Origin: Bremia lactucae
Lineage: Eukaryota > Oomycota > Peronosporomycetes > Peronosporales > Peronosporaceae
NCBI RefSeq assembly: GCF_004359215.1
Contig: NW_027152213.1
Location: forward strand, 2,195,002-2,259,001
Reading direction: 5' to 3'
DNA: 64,000 bases
In this document: positions 30,501-43,852 of the stretch, piece after piece
Layout: every line of letters begins with the position of its first letter
Numbering within the stretch: the first letter of the stretch is position 1
The notes under the pieces: model-generated
Seen by the model: only the letters and a program-made list of their open reading frames with translations
Databases searched by the model: none
What the model was told of the DNA's origin: nothing
Program-made: the position numbers and the translations under genes

Positions 30501-30898
30501 GTGCTGGTATAGTAGCAATATTAAGCTTATTATAAGCATGCACAATGCGCCATTTATTTTTATTTTTTTGCACAAAACGTCGGTATCTGATGAGGAGATT
30601 TGCTCTCTCTTACTGTTTCAACCTCGTGCTTAGCACGGGAGGAATCGTTAATGACGTCACATGATTTCTTTGGTAGAGGCCGATATCGTGTAACACAGTG
30701 TTTAGTTCCCGGAACCAAGTTAATTTCATGACGTACATATCCATCAGGAGATAATCCAGACGGTGGGTTGTATCACACTACGTCTTGGAATTCCTCGACT
30801 AAAGGAAAGAATGGATTTGCAGGATTTTAAAGGATCGATGATCCACTCCGCGCACTGAGTGCCGCCTTCGTATCTTCAAGAACATCTTCATCGAGAAG

Positions 30899-31975
30899 CT
30901 ATGATGTAGTTAATTCAGTATCTGGTCGAGTGACCTTCATCTCAGATAAGTCACGAGCCTTTAAGAGCTGGCCAAACTTATCACAGACATTTCGTTTAGC
31001 TCTAAGAAAGCATGTAATGATGGGTAGCTCCAAGGCTAATATCACCCCAACGTTAGCAGTCACTCTTTTAACAAGTGTATCTAGATGTTTGCTTGTATCA
31101 GTATGTGATATTATAGGCGCTTCGCGTCTCACTGTATCCGACTTCTGTCCCTGCTGTCTTGATGTCACCTCGTGGCCGGAACGTTAATGTTATAATGTTT
31201 ACAGAATCTACAAGGCTAGTTTGCGCTGTTCAAAAGCCAATTTTCAATGTAACATCTCTTGCGGAATTACGCAACTCTTAGTCGTGATACAGCGAGCATT
31301 ACGTGTCATTTCACGTGGATCCAACCGGCTAAGATCCGAACCTCTTGGCATTCTATCAGCAGTGTCACGACTGACACTCAATGTGGTGCCACATTGGCCG
31401 ACCTCATTCAGTGAATTTGAATGTTCCACGCCAAATGCATCTAAGAAATTACACGTGTTATGGCTAGGCCTACAATGTTCAGCATTCAGTGATTCGTTAT
31501 CACAACGAGCATCATATAACGGAGTGCGTGACGTTCCACTAACAAATAATGTGTCACGCTCACGATTAATTTCTCAACATTGCAAATGCCTAACACACTG
31601 ATAGATTCTGCTACTGACTTACGTCAATAACGCTTTTGTTGCCTGGTACATGACTGTCCAACGCTTCGCAAAAAACACGGCGCATTGCGCCGAAGGTCTT
31701 ACACCTCCAATCAGTATGTGGCTCATGCCCAGGCCATACCAAGGATGAGATCATATCGCAAATCCAAGTCAAGGTCGAGACAGCGTCTCATACTGTCAAA
31801 GTCTAAAAACATACCTAAGTTCAATAGAACTTTAGGAACGGTGACACGAATGACAGTCGCTAAGCGAACAGTGATCAAATCACTTTCATGCATCTTTCAG
31901 CGCCTCAGCATATCGCTGATTCCCTTAAAGGGAACAACGCCGTGTATTCTCGCAAGACGCTCCTATTTCAATTAA
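30899..31975 (-). pseudogene. Gypsy protease/linker region, heavily decayed (copy C)
   Basis: Position between gag and RT implies the protease-containing part of pol. Short frames remain (31168-30899 and fragments up to 31975) but no D-S/T-G active site was found with confidence. Confidence 0.35.
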
Positions 31976-32247
31976 AATTGACCATGGCTTATCAAAACCC
32001 TTAACAGTCGCCTTAGCGATCAACAAGCCGGGCTTATACTCACGCTCGTGCCATTGAACACAGAGCTCTTCGGGGCTAGTCCCTGTTTATCCTCACCTCC
32101 TAGACGTTCTACAGAGCCGAGTTCTTTCCCAGTATAGTACTGGGTGTCCGCTCATCCCGCACCATACCAGATTCAAAGTATGAGGTGAAGTTGTTGTTCT
32201 TTCGAGCTTTGCAGGAGCTGCGCAGCGGACAAGCCGGGCGCAAGTGC

Positions 32248-33107
32248 CTACTGTCCCGCACATATAGCATCTATAGATTTTCTTCGCATTTCCACAGCTT
32301 GCAGTTCTTCTTCTCCTTCCTCAGCGAGGCTGAGATCCATGGGTTCTGGCGTATAAGATGAACTCGATGTGCTCGAAGATCTATTAAGATGTTTGTGCGT
32401 ACCAACACGAGAGGACGTAAAGTCGAAAGCGTTAAACGCCATGTCAACCGCCACTTCAAAGTAGCGGGATGCGTTATAAATCCTTCCATGAAGAAGGTTA
32501 CCAGAATCACCTCTTGTAATGGGTCTTGCTGCATATCAGCGATGAGAATTCTCAACTCCTGGGCATAGCCCATGAGGGTCCTTTACTCTGCTGAGCGGAT
32601 AAGAATCGCGATTGTATGCGAAAAGTTTGATTCGGCGGCGCAAATAAGCGAAAAATTGTTATTTTAGCGTATCCCACCTAAGAAATGCGATGTATAAAGA
32701 CTTGTACATTGAGAGGCCATTTTAAAGCTCTACCACCGAGCTTAGAGATAGCTAGGGCCACTCGTTGTTGCTATCATGAAAGATGTTATGACCATTTCCA
32801 GTTGTTTGATAAGAAAAAGGAGACATTCTCCCTCTTTGCTTTCAAATGTCCCGATATTGACAACAAAAGATATAGTCTTAAGCCCCGGGTTAGGAACAGG
32901 TATGTACCGAGTTGCCATAAATGCCGCTACGTGATCCTGGACCGGTACGATAAGAGAGGACCTTTGTTGCTTTAAGTCTTCAAGCCTTGCATCAAGCGCC
33001 TCTGGGCCCTGGGAAAAGATGTGACCTATGTGATCCAGCCCACACAAAATTTTAAACTTTTCAATTGCTTCGCGTCTCGGCTTAGAAAGTTCATAGAAGG
33101 AATCCAT
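32248..33107 (-). pseudogene. Gypsy Gag (copy C)
   Basis: The start (33107-32742) encodes a helical N-terminus with a charged segment and SKEGECLLFLIKQLEM. The middle (32573-32271) has ELRILIADMQQDPLQEVILV and FFMEG, the capsid-like region of this family. A C-terminal piece (32454-32248) has PEPMDLSLAEE. The three parts lie in different frames, so Gag is broken. Confidence 0.7.
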
Positions 33108-33110
33108 CTC

Positions 33111-34678
33111 AGCAGAGGATTAGACTTGCATAGACTCAGGCGTAGATTGACTACGAGTGCTACCAGGTGCAGCGGAGCTACCTCGCTCCTTCAGTCAGAG
33201 AAAGATAGTTAGACTCAAAGATTCACTTACTTCTATAGAAATCATAGAGCTTAAAGATTTGCTAGTTCAAAGAACACAGTCGTTCGTAGAACCAAGTGGC
33301 AACTAATGCAGGCTTCGTGCTCTGACATATCATTGCGCAAGCCTTCTAAGGCGTTCTACGCTTTACAATCAAAAGGGGGTCTGATCTTTATTTTATCTTA
33401 CAAACATATACCGTTACCTTAATTACATTGAAATAGATTTTGACCACCTACTGGCTTCGACGCGTATTACCCATTATAAAGAATTTTAATGATACTACCT
33501 ATTTCAAATCGAAAAAGGGTCATATAGCCATAATCTGAATTGTGCCATATAAACGGTTTACGAACCGCAGTATGCCCCATTGCATCAAAGGTCCCAACCG
33601 AATTTAGATTCAACGTCTGATGACTGCCATTAGAATCGCAAACTTTGTCACAAAAGCTGATATAAGGCTTCTGCAATTTTAAAAAAGTTGATGGACCTAA
33701 AACGATTGAAAAAATGCGCAGTGTCAGCTGGACTCACACTCCCATACTTTTAAGAATGCCGCTGTAGAACCGCAATCGGATCTGCAAAGGCATTATTTGA
33801 GTATTTCCAAATAAAATTTAAGGCTCTGCCAATTCAGAGGGACACAATATAACACACATAGCACACGATTCATATGATTCATACCAGAGATACGATTGTT
33901 ATCTACGCGCATTTTCAATGTCATTTCTCGCGATATGGTGGTCTTAGTACCAATTGGTATTCAAAGGTTCCTCGTCCTCGTGTCATTTGGATCGATTACA
34001 GGTTTTTCTGGCTAAGCCAATAATATTATGTGTTAACACGCTGAGCATTGATTCAAAAAATTCACGCTTTTCTTAGAAGACATAAGCGCTAAATTAGCTT
34101 TAAGTAGTTGGATATCCTACAATAACTTTTAGTGAGGCGGTTGTTTCCAAAGCAAAATTTTCTGCTCACATGAAAAGTTCACACTTTACATTGAAGCAAT
34201 GATGTAATTCTTTTCAGTGCCTCCTATGCTTCCCGCTATGCACAGCTGTACCGACTCTGTTTCGCCTACTTTCTAAGATGGCTTGAATAGTTTCGTATTA
34301 AGATGTAATATATCTATCTATTAACTGTAATGGAATAACCCAAACACCATAAGCTTAAAATAATGCGTATAATCTATTTAGACACGATACTATTACGTGC
34401 AACATATCTGTAACAGTTACGAGTTTAAAGGCTGGTAATAGCTTTCCGGATTTGTATAGGATGACGTATCACATTTTAAGAGGAAAGGCAGATTTTACGA
34501 GGTGTCTTACACAATAATTATAATATGGCACTTAAATTTTTGTAGCCACCTAAATGCCTGAGTAATATTCAAAAGGTTAAACACCCTACATTATGGATAC
34601 AATGTAAATATTATCGCGAATAAAACGTAGCCAAAATACCATCCGAGTTATTGCATAACGAAGTCTTGATGCTCGCCT
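33111..34678. other. Decayed repeat sequence, no gene seen
   Basis: This stretch lies between the Gypsy gag and the Copia remnant. The lost Copia RT would be expected here but no RT motif is readable. No 5' LTR for copy C was recognised. Confidence 0.4.
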
Positions 34679-35336
34679 CTACATTATTACAAAGACGTTG
34701 TGCATGTGATTTGAAGCCACCGCCTTTGTAGTAGTAATCAGTATGGTATGTATGTACAATACATATACAAAGCCGTGTCCAACTTGCTGTATTTTTAAAG
34801 CAACTTCCTCTAGGTGGCCATAAAGTGGTATCGATGCCGCGCTGGTACTGCAAGCATCAGCAGCAGCTTCAATCACTCCCTCACGTCTTTTCACGATAGT
34901 CTCGAGCATGTCTTCCTTATTCATATCGAGTGACTGCAGAAGATAAATATTTGCAGAAGTTCCAAGCGTCTCGATAGGAGTAATGTGACGTGTTATCGTC
35001 ACCTTTCTATCCTTGGATAACGACACCGTGTAGCCTTTTGTTTCATCAATTTTACCAATAATGTAACTCTCACCGCTTGTCGCATTAATAATACCTTTTG
35101 GAATCCCGAAAATCCATGCACGGCGATCGATCCAAACATCACGATGTCAGTGAGGTCGGGCGCTTGCCCGTTAGTTGCTCAAGTGGTGAGGCTCGATTTG
35201 AATTTGCTCGGGTTGGGATACGACTTAAGATGTAAGATGCGTAGTCAGCTGCATCACTCCATAATGTTACAACGATTCCTGAGCCAAAATTCACGCATCG
35301 AACCATTTTTATGATGGTTCAATATCTTAGTTCAGC

Positions 35337-35775
35337 TTAAATGTTGCTGGCCTTGTTTGCGGGCTCACTCACTAAAGGCGCAACTCCCATTGTTTGCATA
35401 GAAAATCTGCTTTGCATATTCTCCTCCGCCATCAGTCCGGAAGACATGTAGGCGGCATTCATAATGCTTCTCGAAGTGAATGAGAAAACTATCAAATTTC
35501 TTGGCAGCTTGGTCGTATCTTTGAAACACACGCACGTAATTCGTCTTATCATCCACAAAATATACGAAGTAGCGGCTACTATGGCGATCCAGCGGCGAAA
35601 TCGGGCATTCTAAATCGCTACAAATTACTCCGCCTATGCGATCAATCGGCGAATTCTTCTCCGAATCTTGTTGCGGCTGAGGTGACTTGGTGGCCTTTCC
35701 TTCGGCGCAGACTCGACAGTTCACGCGTGTGTGGTCTGTTATCTGAATTCCAGAACGGGGGGGCGGGCCACGCAC
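35337..35775 (-). pseudogene. Copia integrase fragment
   Basis: The 136 open codons include a C-R-V-C-A-E-G-K motif, then CSDLECPISPL (first catalytic Asp region), YFVYFVDDKTNYVRVF, and the second Asp in FRTDGGGEY. The catalytic Glu region is lost. GAG-pre-integrase lies upstream in another frame (about 35965-35780). Confidence 0.8.
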
Positions 35776-36117
35776 TCAGTTGTATCAAAAAGTAAGTGCC
35801 CGAAATGCACGTGGAAGTGCTTGAGCGACCCTTCTTGTACTTTTGGCCCCTGCGGTTGGCTAATGACTGCACGTTTACATTGTTACATGACGCTTTTGCT
35901 ATAAACCGAGAGGGATAGAGATATGTGACAAATAATGTTGGATTCCAAATGCAGGTGAAGATCAACTTGCGACGGTGTACCCTTTAAAATAATCATTCCT
36001 CCATTACGCGTTTCAGTTCGGCATCCTCGCTGAGCTAATGCCCCAAAAGAAATTATATTCTGCGACAAAAGGGGCGCGAAATACATATCGCTCAATGTGA
36101 GCTCAAACTCCTTTCCT

Positions 36118-36582
36118 TCAGCAATACCTAAAAGGGTCACTGTGCCTTTCAGTTGCTTGAAGTCGTTTGCCATTCGGAAGGAGAAACGAGTTGCTTTCCT
36201 TGCAATCTTTGGCATTCTTTAATATCGAGACGTTCCGCACCAGGTGTCTACTTGTTCCGCTATCTACGATCCGTTGATCAATTTCCACAGTAACACTAAC
36301 ACTGCAAGCGCCCAGCGAGTCTTTTTGCCGTCCGCACCATTGACTTAGGCTTCTTAACCTGCACTCTCTGGCTATGTGGCTTGGTTTATCACACGTAAAG
36401 CATTCGCGAGCATCTCCAACGGCATCAAGAATCCCCTTAGAAACGTTCTTAATTGGCTTGTCGTCATCTTCGATCTCTTGTGCCGATGCCACAAGTTCTT
36501 GTGCGTGGTGCAGATAATAATTGCGACTCGGATTATACCGACGCAAGATCGCAATCTTCATGAGCGGCGCTGCATACTTCAT
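36118..36582 (-). pseudogene. Copia Gag zinc knuckle and protease
   Basis: A CCHC knuckle (CFTCDKPSHIARECR) is followed by the retropepsin active site in IVDSGTSRHLV. The frame runs on towards 35883-36215, which holds SQNIISFGALAQRGC, the usual Copia pre-integrase start. Confidence 0.8.
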
Positions 36583-36904
36583 ATTGCTTTCGAGTACTAG
36601 TTACTCACTAGTTTCACTTGCATTCATCAACGCTGTGAGGTACATTAGGTGCTCCGTTCACGATCGTGGGCTGTCCTTCTTTGCCCCGTAGAGGTATACA
36701 GCTTGGTAATCGGATCTGTTTACTTTAAAAGCAAGCCACATCTGCTCTACTAAGTACGGAATGCTCTGACTCTGCGTCCACCATCATTTAATATGCGCTT
36801 GATAGTACTGCAGCGCTCTCCCATCTCAGTTTTGTTTCAACTTGCTCGCCTCCACCCGCTCGGTCCACTTGTATCCGCATCCAATGTTAGTCATCTCCAC
36901 CGCT

Positions 36905-37492
36905 TCAAGAAATAGAAAAGCCCACTGGCGAGATCCAGCGTCTAGCTCTTTGTAGAGTTCCCTTCGCTGAGCGAGCCAAAAATAAGCTTCGAGTCTCGTG
37001 CGTAGGGTACACGCTGCTCACCAAGCCGAGAGACGCCGCTACGGCGAACGTGTGGTGTTGGCGTCGGTACTGGATACTGATACGCGTCGGCGTTGGCTTG
37101 ATGTGCTGCCCGCACGGGTGCATGAGCCACTGCTTGAGCCTGTGCTTGTAACGAAGCTTGCACCTGCGCCGCACCGTAATTACGACGCGCATGTGTTTCA
37201 GGACGTCTGTATTAATTTCCAACTTCAAATGGCCCTTCTCGGATAGCTCATCAATCTGCATTGAAACGCGCCCAAGCGCGCTACCGTCATCTATTGTACG
37301 TCGGAATATGCTAGGCGCAAGTACGACTTGGTCCGGAGCGCGACCTCCTGCTTTTCCGGGTTGTCCAGACGGTGAGTCAGTCGCTCCATACGGAATGCTC
37401 ACATTAGCTCTCTCCATAGTGTCAAGACGCGTCTCCACCCGCGCGTGTCGCTGTGAGTACGCGCTCCATGTCCGACAATGACTTCTCATCAT
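36905..37492 (-). pseudogene. Copia gag N-terminal region, degenerate
   Basis: A 195-codon minus-strand frame occupies the gag start position between the LTR and the zinc knuckle. Its sequence is Arg/His-rich and has no clear Gag motif, so it is called from position mostly. Confidence 0.4.
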
Positions 37493-37555
37493 CTGTGCCG
37501 CTCCTTTCGCGAGCGGCTCCTCTTTTCTCAGGACCCATCGCTTGGACTCATAACC

Positions 37556-37752
37556 TGTGGGATACTAATGCGGTCCGAGCACTAAGAGGTAAATTCGAGA
37601 GCAAAATATGTATTGCGCATGCGATCTTATTTTGTCTTGACTTCTCGAGCCACGCGTTTGCAAAACGCTTTGCGACTGTTCATCTGACTGCTTGCGCGCG
37701 ACTGCTTCCAAGAGTCAGCTTTCTACACAGTAAACACACCACGTTTTCAACA
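37556..37752 (-). repeat. Copia 5' LTR (about 197 bp)
   Basis: Its reverse complement starts TGTTGAAAACGTGGTGTG and ends TCCCACA. It aligns with the forward sequence starting at 40357, including GTTTACTGTGTAG and GCAATACATATTTT. Confidence 0.8.
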
Positions 37753-37759
37753 CTTTAGT

Positions 37760-39179
37760 CCTTTGTTTAAGATGGAAGTGAGCGTGAAGAGCAACGACCA
37801 AGGGTGATGGCTAGCTGCATGACGCTAACGGGTCGTTTGGGATGTAAAAAGCAACTGCTTTTCCAAGTGTTGTGTACTTACGCAGTCTTTGTTGCTGAAG
37901 GAACAAATTGATCATATTGATAAACCTCTCACACGCTAAAAATAGCTACACCTGTGCAGTTTATCGCTGCAGCCCAACGTTATGCTGGGGTTATGTAAAA
38001 AAGATTTGGCTCGCAACTGACGCTGCTAGTCAAACTAAAAAGTACTTGAATGTCGCCAGTTCAGTGAAATTAAATGTCCACTTCAGCTTTATGACGAAAA
38101 TAATATTCTTTACATGTAGAACCTAAATGATAATAATAACAGGTGGCAGTAAATATCTCAAGCAGTAGAGGCTAGCGATTCATCAAATTAGATATTTAAC
38201 TCTCTCTGACCATGACATACGCTAACCCCTAACATACATAATGGCTGGTTTGGCTTGAGCTAGATTGAGCTGACGAGCGCGATTGTAACGCTGTGGAAAA
38301 ACTTTAGATGCGCAAATTGTGCTTCACCATGAAATCTGCGTCAAGAGGCTCACTGAGATGCCACTATTGAGCGGCACGTGGGGAAACGAACTATATGCAA
38401 TTCTTTAAGGGTCCAGGGCTGTAAGAGGCTACCCCTAAGCGTCTTACAGCACTTTTCTATGGGCAGATGTCCACAGCAAGACGTATTTGTAATGATATTC
38501 AGCTAGTAAGCCAACGAAACCACACATATGTGGAACCGCCTCTGATGCGGCAGATTCTGCCACGCTAAGACTCTCAATTCGAGGGGAGAAAACGTCGCGA
38601 CGACAAAAGGAGGCAGACGATAGAAAGAAGGATCTGGCGATTGAATGAGATCTTTCCTTGGTCTCTTTGGCAGTGGTAGAAGCGTCAACCAAGATGTCGT
38701 GTCGAGAGCAGTGGACTATTGACCCGACCTTAAATTCTTTCGTGAAGCTTGGCGAAGTCCTGACAGTTAACTCTGGGCGCAATTCGAAACTGAGGAGCTG
38801 CAATCGCTATAAATAAATGAGACTTGGACTGTAATCAAGTGACCCCAGCACAAAGCGTCTTCACACAAAGTGGCTCTACAAGAAGAAACGTAGTAAAGGT
38901 GGGCGTGTCGAATAGTTTGAAGCGCGTCTTGTTTCGTGCGGGAATCAACAAGTGCTTAGGATTAATTTTGTTCTCACATTTGCTGCAATTATAGAAATTG
39001 GCAATAGCAGGGTAATTTTGAACCTTTAGATGATTTGGGGTGTTCGTGCTCGTCATTGGGATGAGCCTGTGGCCTATGTTACGGCATTAACGGGAGACGA
39101 TTACGATATCCTTCTCTTTGTGTCTGATGGGACGAAGATGCAAGAATATGTGTTGGAAAAGCGGGACGCGTCAAGCGTA
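37760..39179. other. Between divergent Copia elements; no recognised gene
   Basis: A 119-aa minus-strand frame (38444-38803) is Ser-rich with no family match I can see. Sequence near 39070-39180 may be Copia pol linker. No tRNA, promoter or LTR recognised. Confidence 0.4.
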
Positions 39180-39202
39180 AGCCAGCTTGCATTGCGCCTC
39201 AA

Positions 39203-40312
39203 ATGAAGTTCGTACGGACTCAAACAAGCTCAACCTCTATGGCACCAACAACTTCAAAATACTCTTCTCAAGCTAAAGTTCGTTTATGCATAACGGACAC
39301 TTGTGCTCTTCACAAAATGGATTCAGGCGGAACAACCGTTATTGGAACTTACGATGATGATTTGTTGGTCACTGGGACAAGCACTGAACGCGTGGACCCT
39401 TTCTTTAGACATGCATGTACTTAAGTGAAGTGTCTAATTTTCTCGGCATGCAAGTTGATCCAGATGGATTAGGATATGCACTAAATCAGGAAAGCTCCGT
39501 AGCCGAGATGCTAACCCGTTTTGGACACAAAAACGCAAACCCGGTGCGATCACCGATTGGGGGGAGGAGCCAACTCTAAAGGATGCTGTAGCCTTACCCG
39601 TATGCTCGTGAGGTGCGCCGGACTTCCAAGCATTTGAGACTTTCAGTCCTTGGTCGGGAGTCTACTCTGGGTGACTTGGTGTCCTCGACCTGACATTGGC
39701 TTCGCAGTGCACAGAGCCACGCGACAGTGTCACGCGCCAACGCTGCAAGATTAACGCTTGGCTTAAGGAATTTCCCGCTATCTATTTGGTACTCAAGAAA
39801 TTAAGCTGCGCCTGCAACTGGATGAAGGGCTTAAAATTCTGGTCCGTATACAATGCTTTTACGGACGCAGATTTCGTTGGTGACCGCAAGGATCGCAAGT
39901 CTGTAAGCTCGGCTATCATCATGGTCAATGGAGCAATTGTTGGATGGCACTGCAGAAACAGTCCGCCGTTGTGACTTTTACAACGGAAGCAGAGTTTGTC
40001 GCTGCGGCTGCAGGAAAGCAAGAAGCACTTGGAATGAAGGATTTGTTTACTGAGCTAGGATTACAAGTCAAAACACCGAATGTGCTGGTCATGGATTATC
40101 AGGCGGCTTTGAAGCAAATTAAAAAAAAAGAGGCAAGCTCGGCTAGTGCGAAGCATGTGGACGTCAGACTCAAGTTTTTGCGAGATTACGCTGCGAAAGA
40201 AGTCGTGAAGCCAAGTTTCATCAAGACTCAAAACATGTTAGCAGACCTTCTCACAAAGACTTTGCCAGCTTCACGGGTACTTGGGCTGCGTGCTAAGGTG
40301 GGCCTTGCATAA
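39203..40312 (+). pseudogene. Copia reverse transcriptase end and RNase H
   Basis: The RT box is degenerate (TVIGTYDDDLLVTGTS near 39335-39385; the usual form is YVDD). RNase H is well kept in two frames: FTDADFVGDRKDRKSVSSA near 39855-39920 and 39944-40312 with TTEAEFVAAAAGKQEALG, VMDYQAALKQI, SSASAKHVDVRLKFLRDY and ADLLTKTLP. A frameshift near 39945 splits it. Confidence 0.8.
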
Positions 40313-40356
40313 ATGCCGTTTCTTACAGCTTTGCCTCTCCCACGAGTCGTAAAAAG

Positions 40357-40560
40357 TGTTGAAAACGTGGTGTGTTTACTGTGTAGGAAGCCGACTCTTG
40401 GTAGCAGTCGCGCGCGAGAATTGGATGAACAGTCCCAGGGACATTCGTGAACGCTTGGCCTCGAGAAGTCAAGGCAAAGAAAGATCGCATGCGTGCGGTC
40501 AAGCAATACATATTTTACACCCAAATTAATGTCTAAGTGCTCTCGCCGCTTTTTTTCCCT
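40357..40560 (+). repeat. Copia 3' LTR
   Basis: It starts TGTTGAAAACGTGG and is homologous to the reverse complement of 37556-37752. The 3' end is blurred by a T run near 40545. Confidence 0.7.
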
Positions 40561-40895
40561 ATATATAGACTACTGAAATCTGTCTTCGATGTGCTCAACA
40601 AGACCATACCAAGAATTTATCTTAAAAATATACCTTTGCATAAATGTATAGCTCGGTTGAACTGCTGTGTATAGTACAGGATACTTCCTTTAAATTAATG
40701 TATAGCTCAAGCATGGCGGCTGGACGCACTCAATTGAGCTGTTGTCTATAGAAAAGGTGAATATTGACCTGGCTAAAAATTATAAGTCTACTATACAATT
40801 AAGCCTTGCTTTTGGATAATTGAGTTCTTTCAAAAAAAAACTCAAAAATAATTATTATATGGATTCAAACTTGCTCACTCGGAAGAATTGTTCGT

Positions 40896-42558
40896 TTAGC
40901 TAGACTGGATGGGTGCGACAACGCACGCAATGACGTGCAACGATGCGTATGCTCCTGGAACGCGCGCAAACCCTCTTATAAAATAAAGGCGCGCCGGCGA
41001 TTCAGTACTGATCTTCCGCTGTATTAGGTACCAAGGTCTTGCTGCCTCTTCCCGTGCCATCTTGCTAATGTAGTCGATCTGAGGCTTATAACGTGCCAAC
41101 CATGGCATGCTCAGAAGGTAATCGAATGCATAGTTCATCGCGATAACTAAAAAAGCATCATTACTCCGAAAACCGTCAAACATATACGGCACTAACACTT
41201 CGCGTCGCGATACATGATGTGGTTCTCCGTCTGCCAACTTGACAATGACTTGTCTAGGCCCCTCTCGGACCGGAATGCTGAAAGCCAGCATCAAAAAGTA
41301 GGTCCAACGAAAAAGAATTGCTCGTCGCTCCTGAGTCCAAGAGCGCTCGTAGAGGTCGCCAGACACCCGCGACATGCAAATTAAAAATAATCAGACGTGA
41401 AACACCACTTGTAGTGGTGGCATTTAACAGTGCACACAGCACTTGGGGGCTGGAAGGTCGAACTGCCACCGGGGGACCCAGACCTCCGTTCCAACCAGTA
41501 GGGCGCTGCACCTACTGGTCCCGACCGTTCTTAAACGTGCGGCCGGGGTAGCGCCCTCATGATGAGCGTCCACTACATACGCCGACATCAGTGCTGGCAC
41601 GCGGCATTCGGCCGCGCGATGCCCTGGCTTTCGACAGCGAAATTAAACCATTTGATGTCCAATGCGAGTCTCACTCTTATAGGCGGTCTCCCGACGACTC
41701 AATCGCGTCGATCTCCATTGGTTCCGGACCAGAGGGCCGGGCGACGGTGACAACCAAAGCCTTGGCATAAGCCTTGGTAACCCTAAAGTCTTCTCGGAGG
41801 TCAAGGGCAAAGACCCCCTCCAATGTGGCAGGCTCCGCACGCTTAAGCGATAAGCCCCTCATGCATGCCGTCCATAAAGACACTCACCTGTGTGTTCATG
41901 TCCATGGGATGTGTGGTGATGCACTGTGCCAGGTGGCAAATTATCCGCACGTAGTCGCGCATCGCCATTTTACCCTGTCGCATGGACAACAATCTTAAGC
42001 GCACCATTTTCTCATCTTGCGGTGGCTCGAAGGCAAGACGGTCATCCTGGATGACATCCAGGGTGCGGAACGCGTGCTCGTCCACGACGAGCTTACCGAG
42101 GGCCCATTCCTTGGCTTTCCCGGTGAGACAGGAAAGGAGGAAGTAGACCTTCGACTGGGGCGTCTCGAGGAGCTAGATTTGATTGCGATGCTGACTTCTC
42201 GGAATCATCGATTCAGCGGCAATCGATCTTTACCTTCTCCAGAGTAGAAGGAGGATTCCATCTTCACGGAATCATTCCGTGAAGATCGCGATGGAGTTAA
42301 AGCTCGCCGATTTGATTCGGAGAGCTCACGAGCCATGGACTCATGTATGGCGAGCCGTTGTGCGTCTAAGGTCGCTGATCTCATCAACGACGCGACGAAC
42401 ACCTCTCCCGATATCACCACGAGGCGATTGAGGGCAATCTTACTCAACACCAGTGAGATGGGGAAGTTCGCGTGCTTCAAAAGCAAATCTAAAGCGTCGA
42501 AATACGATGATTCGCTCATCCCAAACTCGGGCATGGTACCGACAACAGTACTAGTCAA
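40896..42558 (-). mobile_element. Second Gypsy family: gag and retropepsin remnant
   Basis: On the minus strand, gag is spread over 42558-42205, 42085-41843 and 41883-41643 ([37 protein letters not shown]). The protease follows: 41511-41254 has the active site in RALLDSGATSNSF, and 41375-40896 has VREGPRQVIVKLADGE, then FDYLLSMPWLARYKPQIDY. RT and beyond are absent. No zinc knuckle was found intact. It differs from family 1, whose gag looks unlike it. Confidence 0.75.
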
Positions 42559-42568
42559 CCTACTCTGA

Positions 42569-43852
42569 TTACAGCTAATGTTGGATGGGAAGGACTACTA
42601 AGTGCTACCAGGTGTAATAGGGCTAGGACGTCCCGTCACTAGCTTACACGAAAGCTTTCAGTTTAAGAATTAAATATCAAGTAAAATTCAATTTTTTTAA
42701 CTTTTACATAAGAAATTGAGTATACTTAGTACGAACATGTGCCCGCTTTTCGGGAATCACTTATTTTCAGGTTATTTATCATTGGTCCATATTGGGTCTT
42801 CTGGCCCCGAATAATGAACCAGAAATAATTTGTTACGCTGTGCCCGCTATCTGGGCATAACATCTGCCTACAAATGTAATTATTTATTTTATTTTGTTCT
42901 AATCCTGTAATGTGGCCCATTACACACACCACTTGCATTAACATTGAAGAGTTTCACGTCTGATACGGACATCATTTGCGGGCCGAGGTATATAGCATAA
43001 ATACGCTCAGCATGTATGGATGTGCATCTACAGGAGTGGAATGACTCATACCATGAAAATTGTTTATGTTGGCATAAATTTGTAATTCTTATTAAGCGAA
43101 GGGGCTGTAAGATGAATACGGAAAGTGTGTGTTACTATACGGGCTCCGATATTTACTGGAGTTAAAATAAAAAAAATATTATACCGTTAAATGATATCTC
43201 CAATTAATTCATATTTATGGAACCGGTACACATACTATCATATACCTACGTATTGACGAAAGTAGTGTAATGATTATGACTGTCCGTGGGCACACTAGAG
43301 ACCGTGTTGACGTTTGGCGAAAATTAGTTGCCTTGTATCTGTACCCACCATGAGCGCAAGCAAGCCAAAACTTCCTAGTGTTTCGGTATTTGTCGGCTTT
43401 TGCGCGTGATTTTTTTTGAATAACCATATAGCTATTTAATAAAGACATTACGCAATCTTAAAAAATCTTTATGAAGGTCTTTTGAGCTCAAAAGCTCAAA
43501 AGCTCAAAATGTCTGCACTAAGGCTTTCAATATGAGGTCCACTTACCAAGAAGGTGCTCCCCATTACACTACTCTCATCAATTAAGATGTAAATAATCAA
43601 ATTTCGGTGTGTGGCTATACCGGTTCCTTTTATTAAGTAGGGGGTGGCGATACCAAAGGGACCGTTTTCTGAATATAAATTAGTCTCAAGTATTCTTATC
43701 AATATACAGAGCGCACGGGAAGACGGGAAATGTTTCCGTGATGCCACTTGCAATAGAGCACAAACTCATTGAGGTCGACCTTAAAATACGAAAAGTATGC
43801 GAGCTAGTTGTGACAAGTGTGGAACTACATAGACTCGTTTCTATGTCGAGGT
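42569..43852. other. AT-rich intergenic, no gene seen
   Basis: Only short frames occur. A small direct repeat (AGCTCAAA three times) lies at 43484-43508. Confidence 0.45.

Larger units (their letters stand above)
25281..33110 (-). mobile_element. Ty3/Gypsy chromodomain retrotransposon, long copy (copy C)
   Basis: This is the most complete member of the family. Reading on the minus strand from high to low coordinates: gag (33107-32248), protease/linker (about 31975-30899), RT and RNase H (about 30500-28793), integrase (about 28780-28030), integrase C-terminus and chromodomain (about 27600-26700), 3' region, and 3' LTR (25684-25281) preceded by the purine tract GGGAGGGGTGA. No 5' LTR could be recognised above 33110. 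All coding parts carry frameshifts or stops. Confidence 0.85.
34679..37752 (-). mobile_element. Ty1/Copia retrotransposon, 5' half
   Basis: On the minus strand the order is LTR (37752-37556), gag (about 37492-36400), zinc knuckle and protease, integrase (35775-35337) and the post-integrase linker (35026-34679, KVTITRHITPIETLG). RT and RNase H are missing. Sequence just inside the LTR (GGTTATGAGTCCAAG read on the minus strand) lies where a primer-binding site belongs. Confidence 0.8.
39180..40560 (+). mobile_element. Ty1/Copia retrotransposon, 3' half
   Basis: The forward strand holds the RT end, RNase H and a 3' LTR of the same Copia family as the minus-strand remnant next door. The 5' half is absent. 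The two elements are arranged head to head. Confidence 0.8.
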
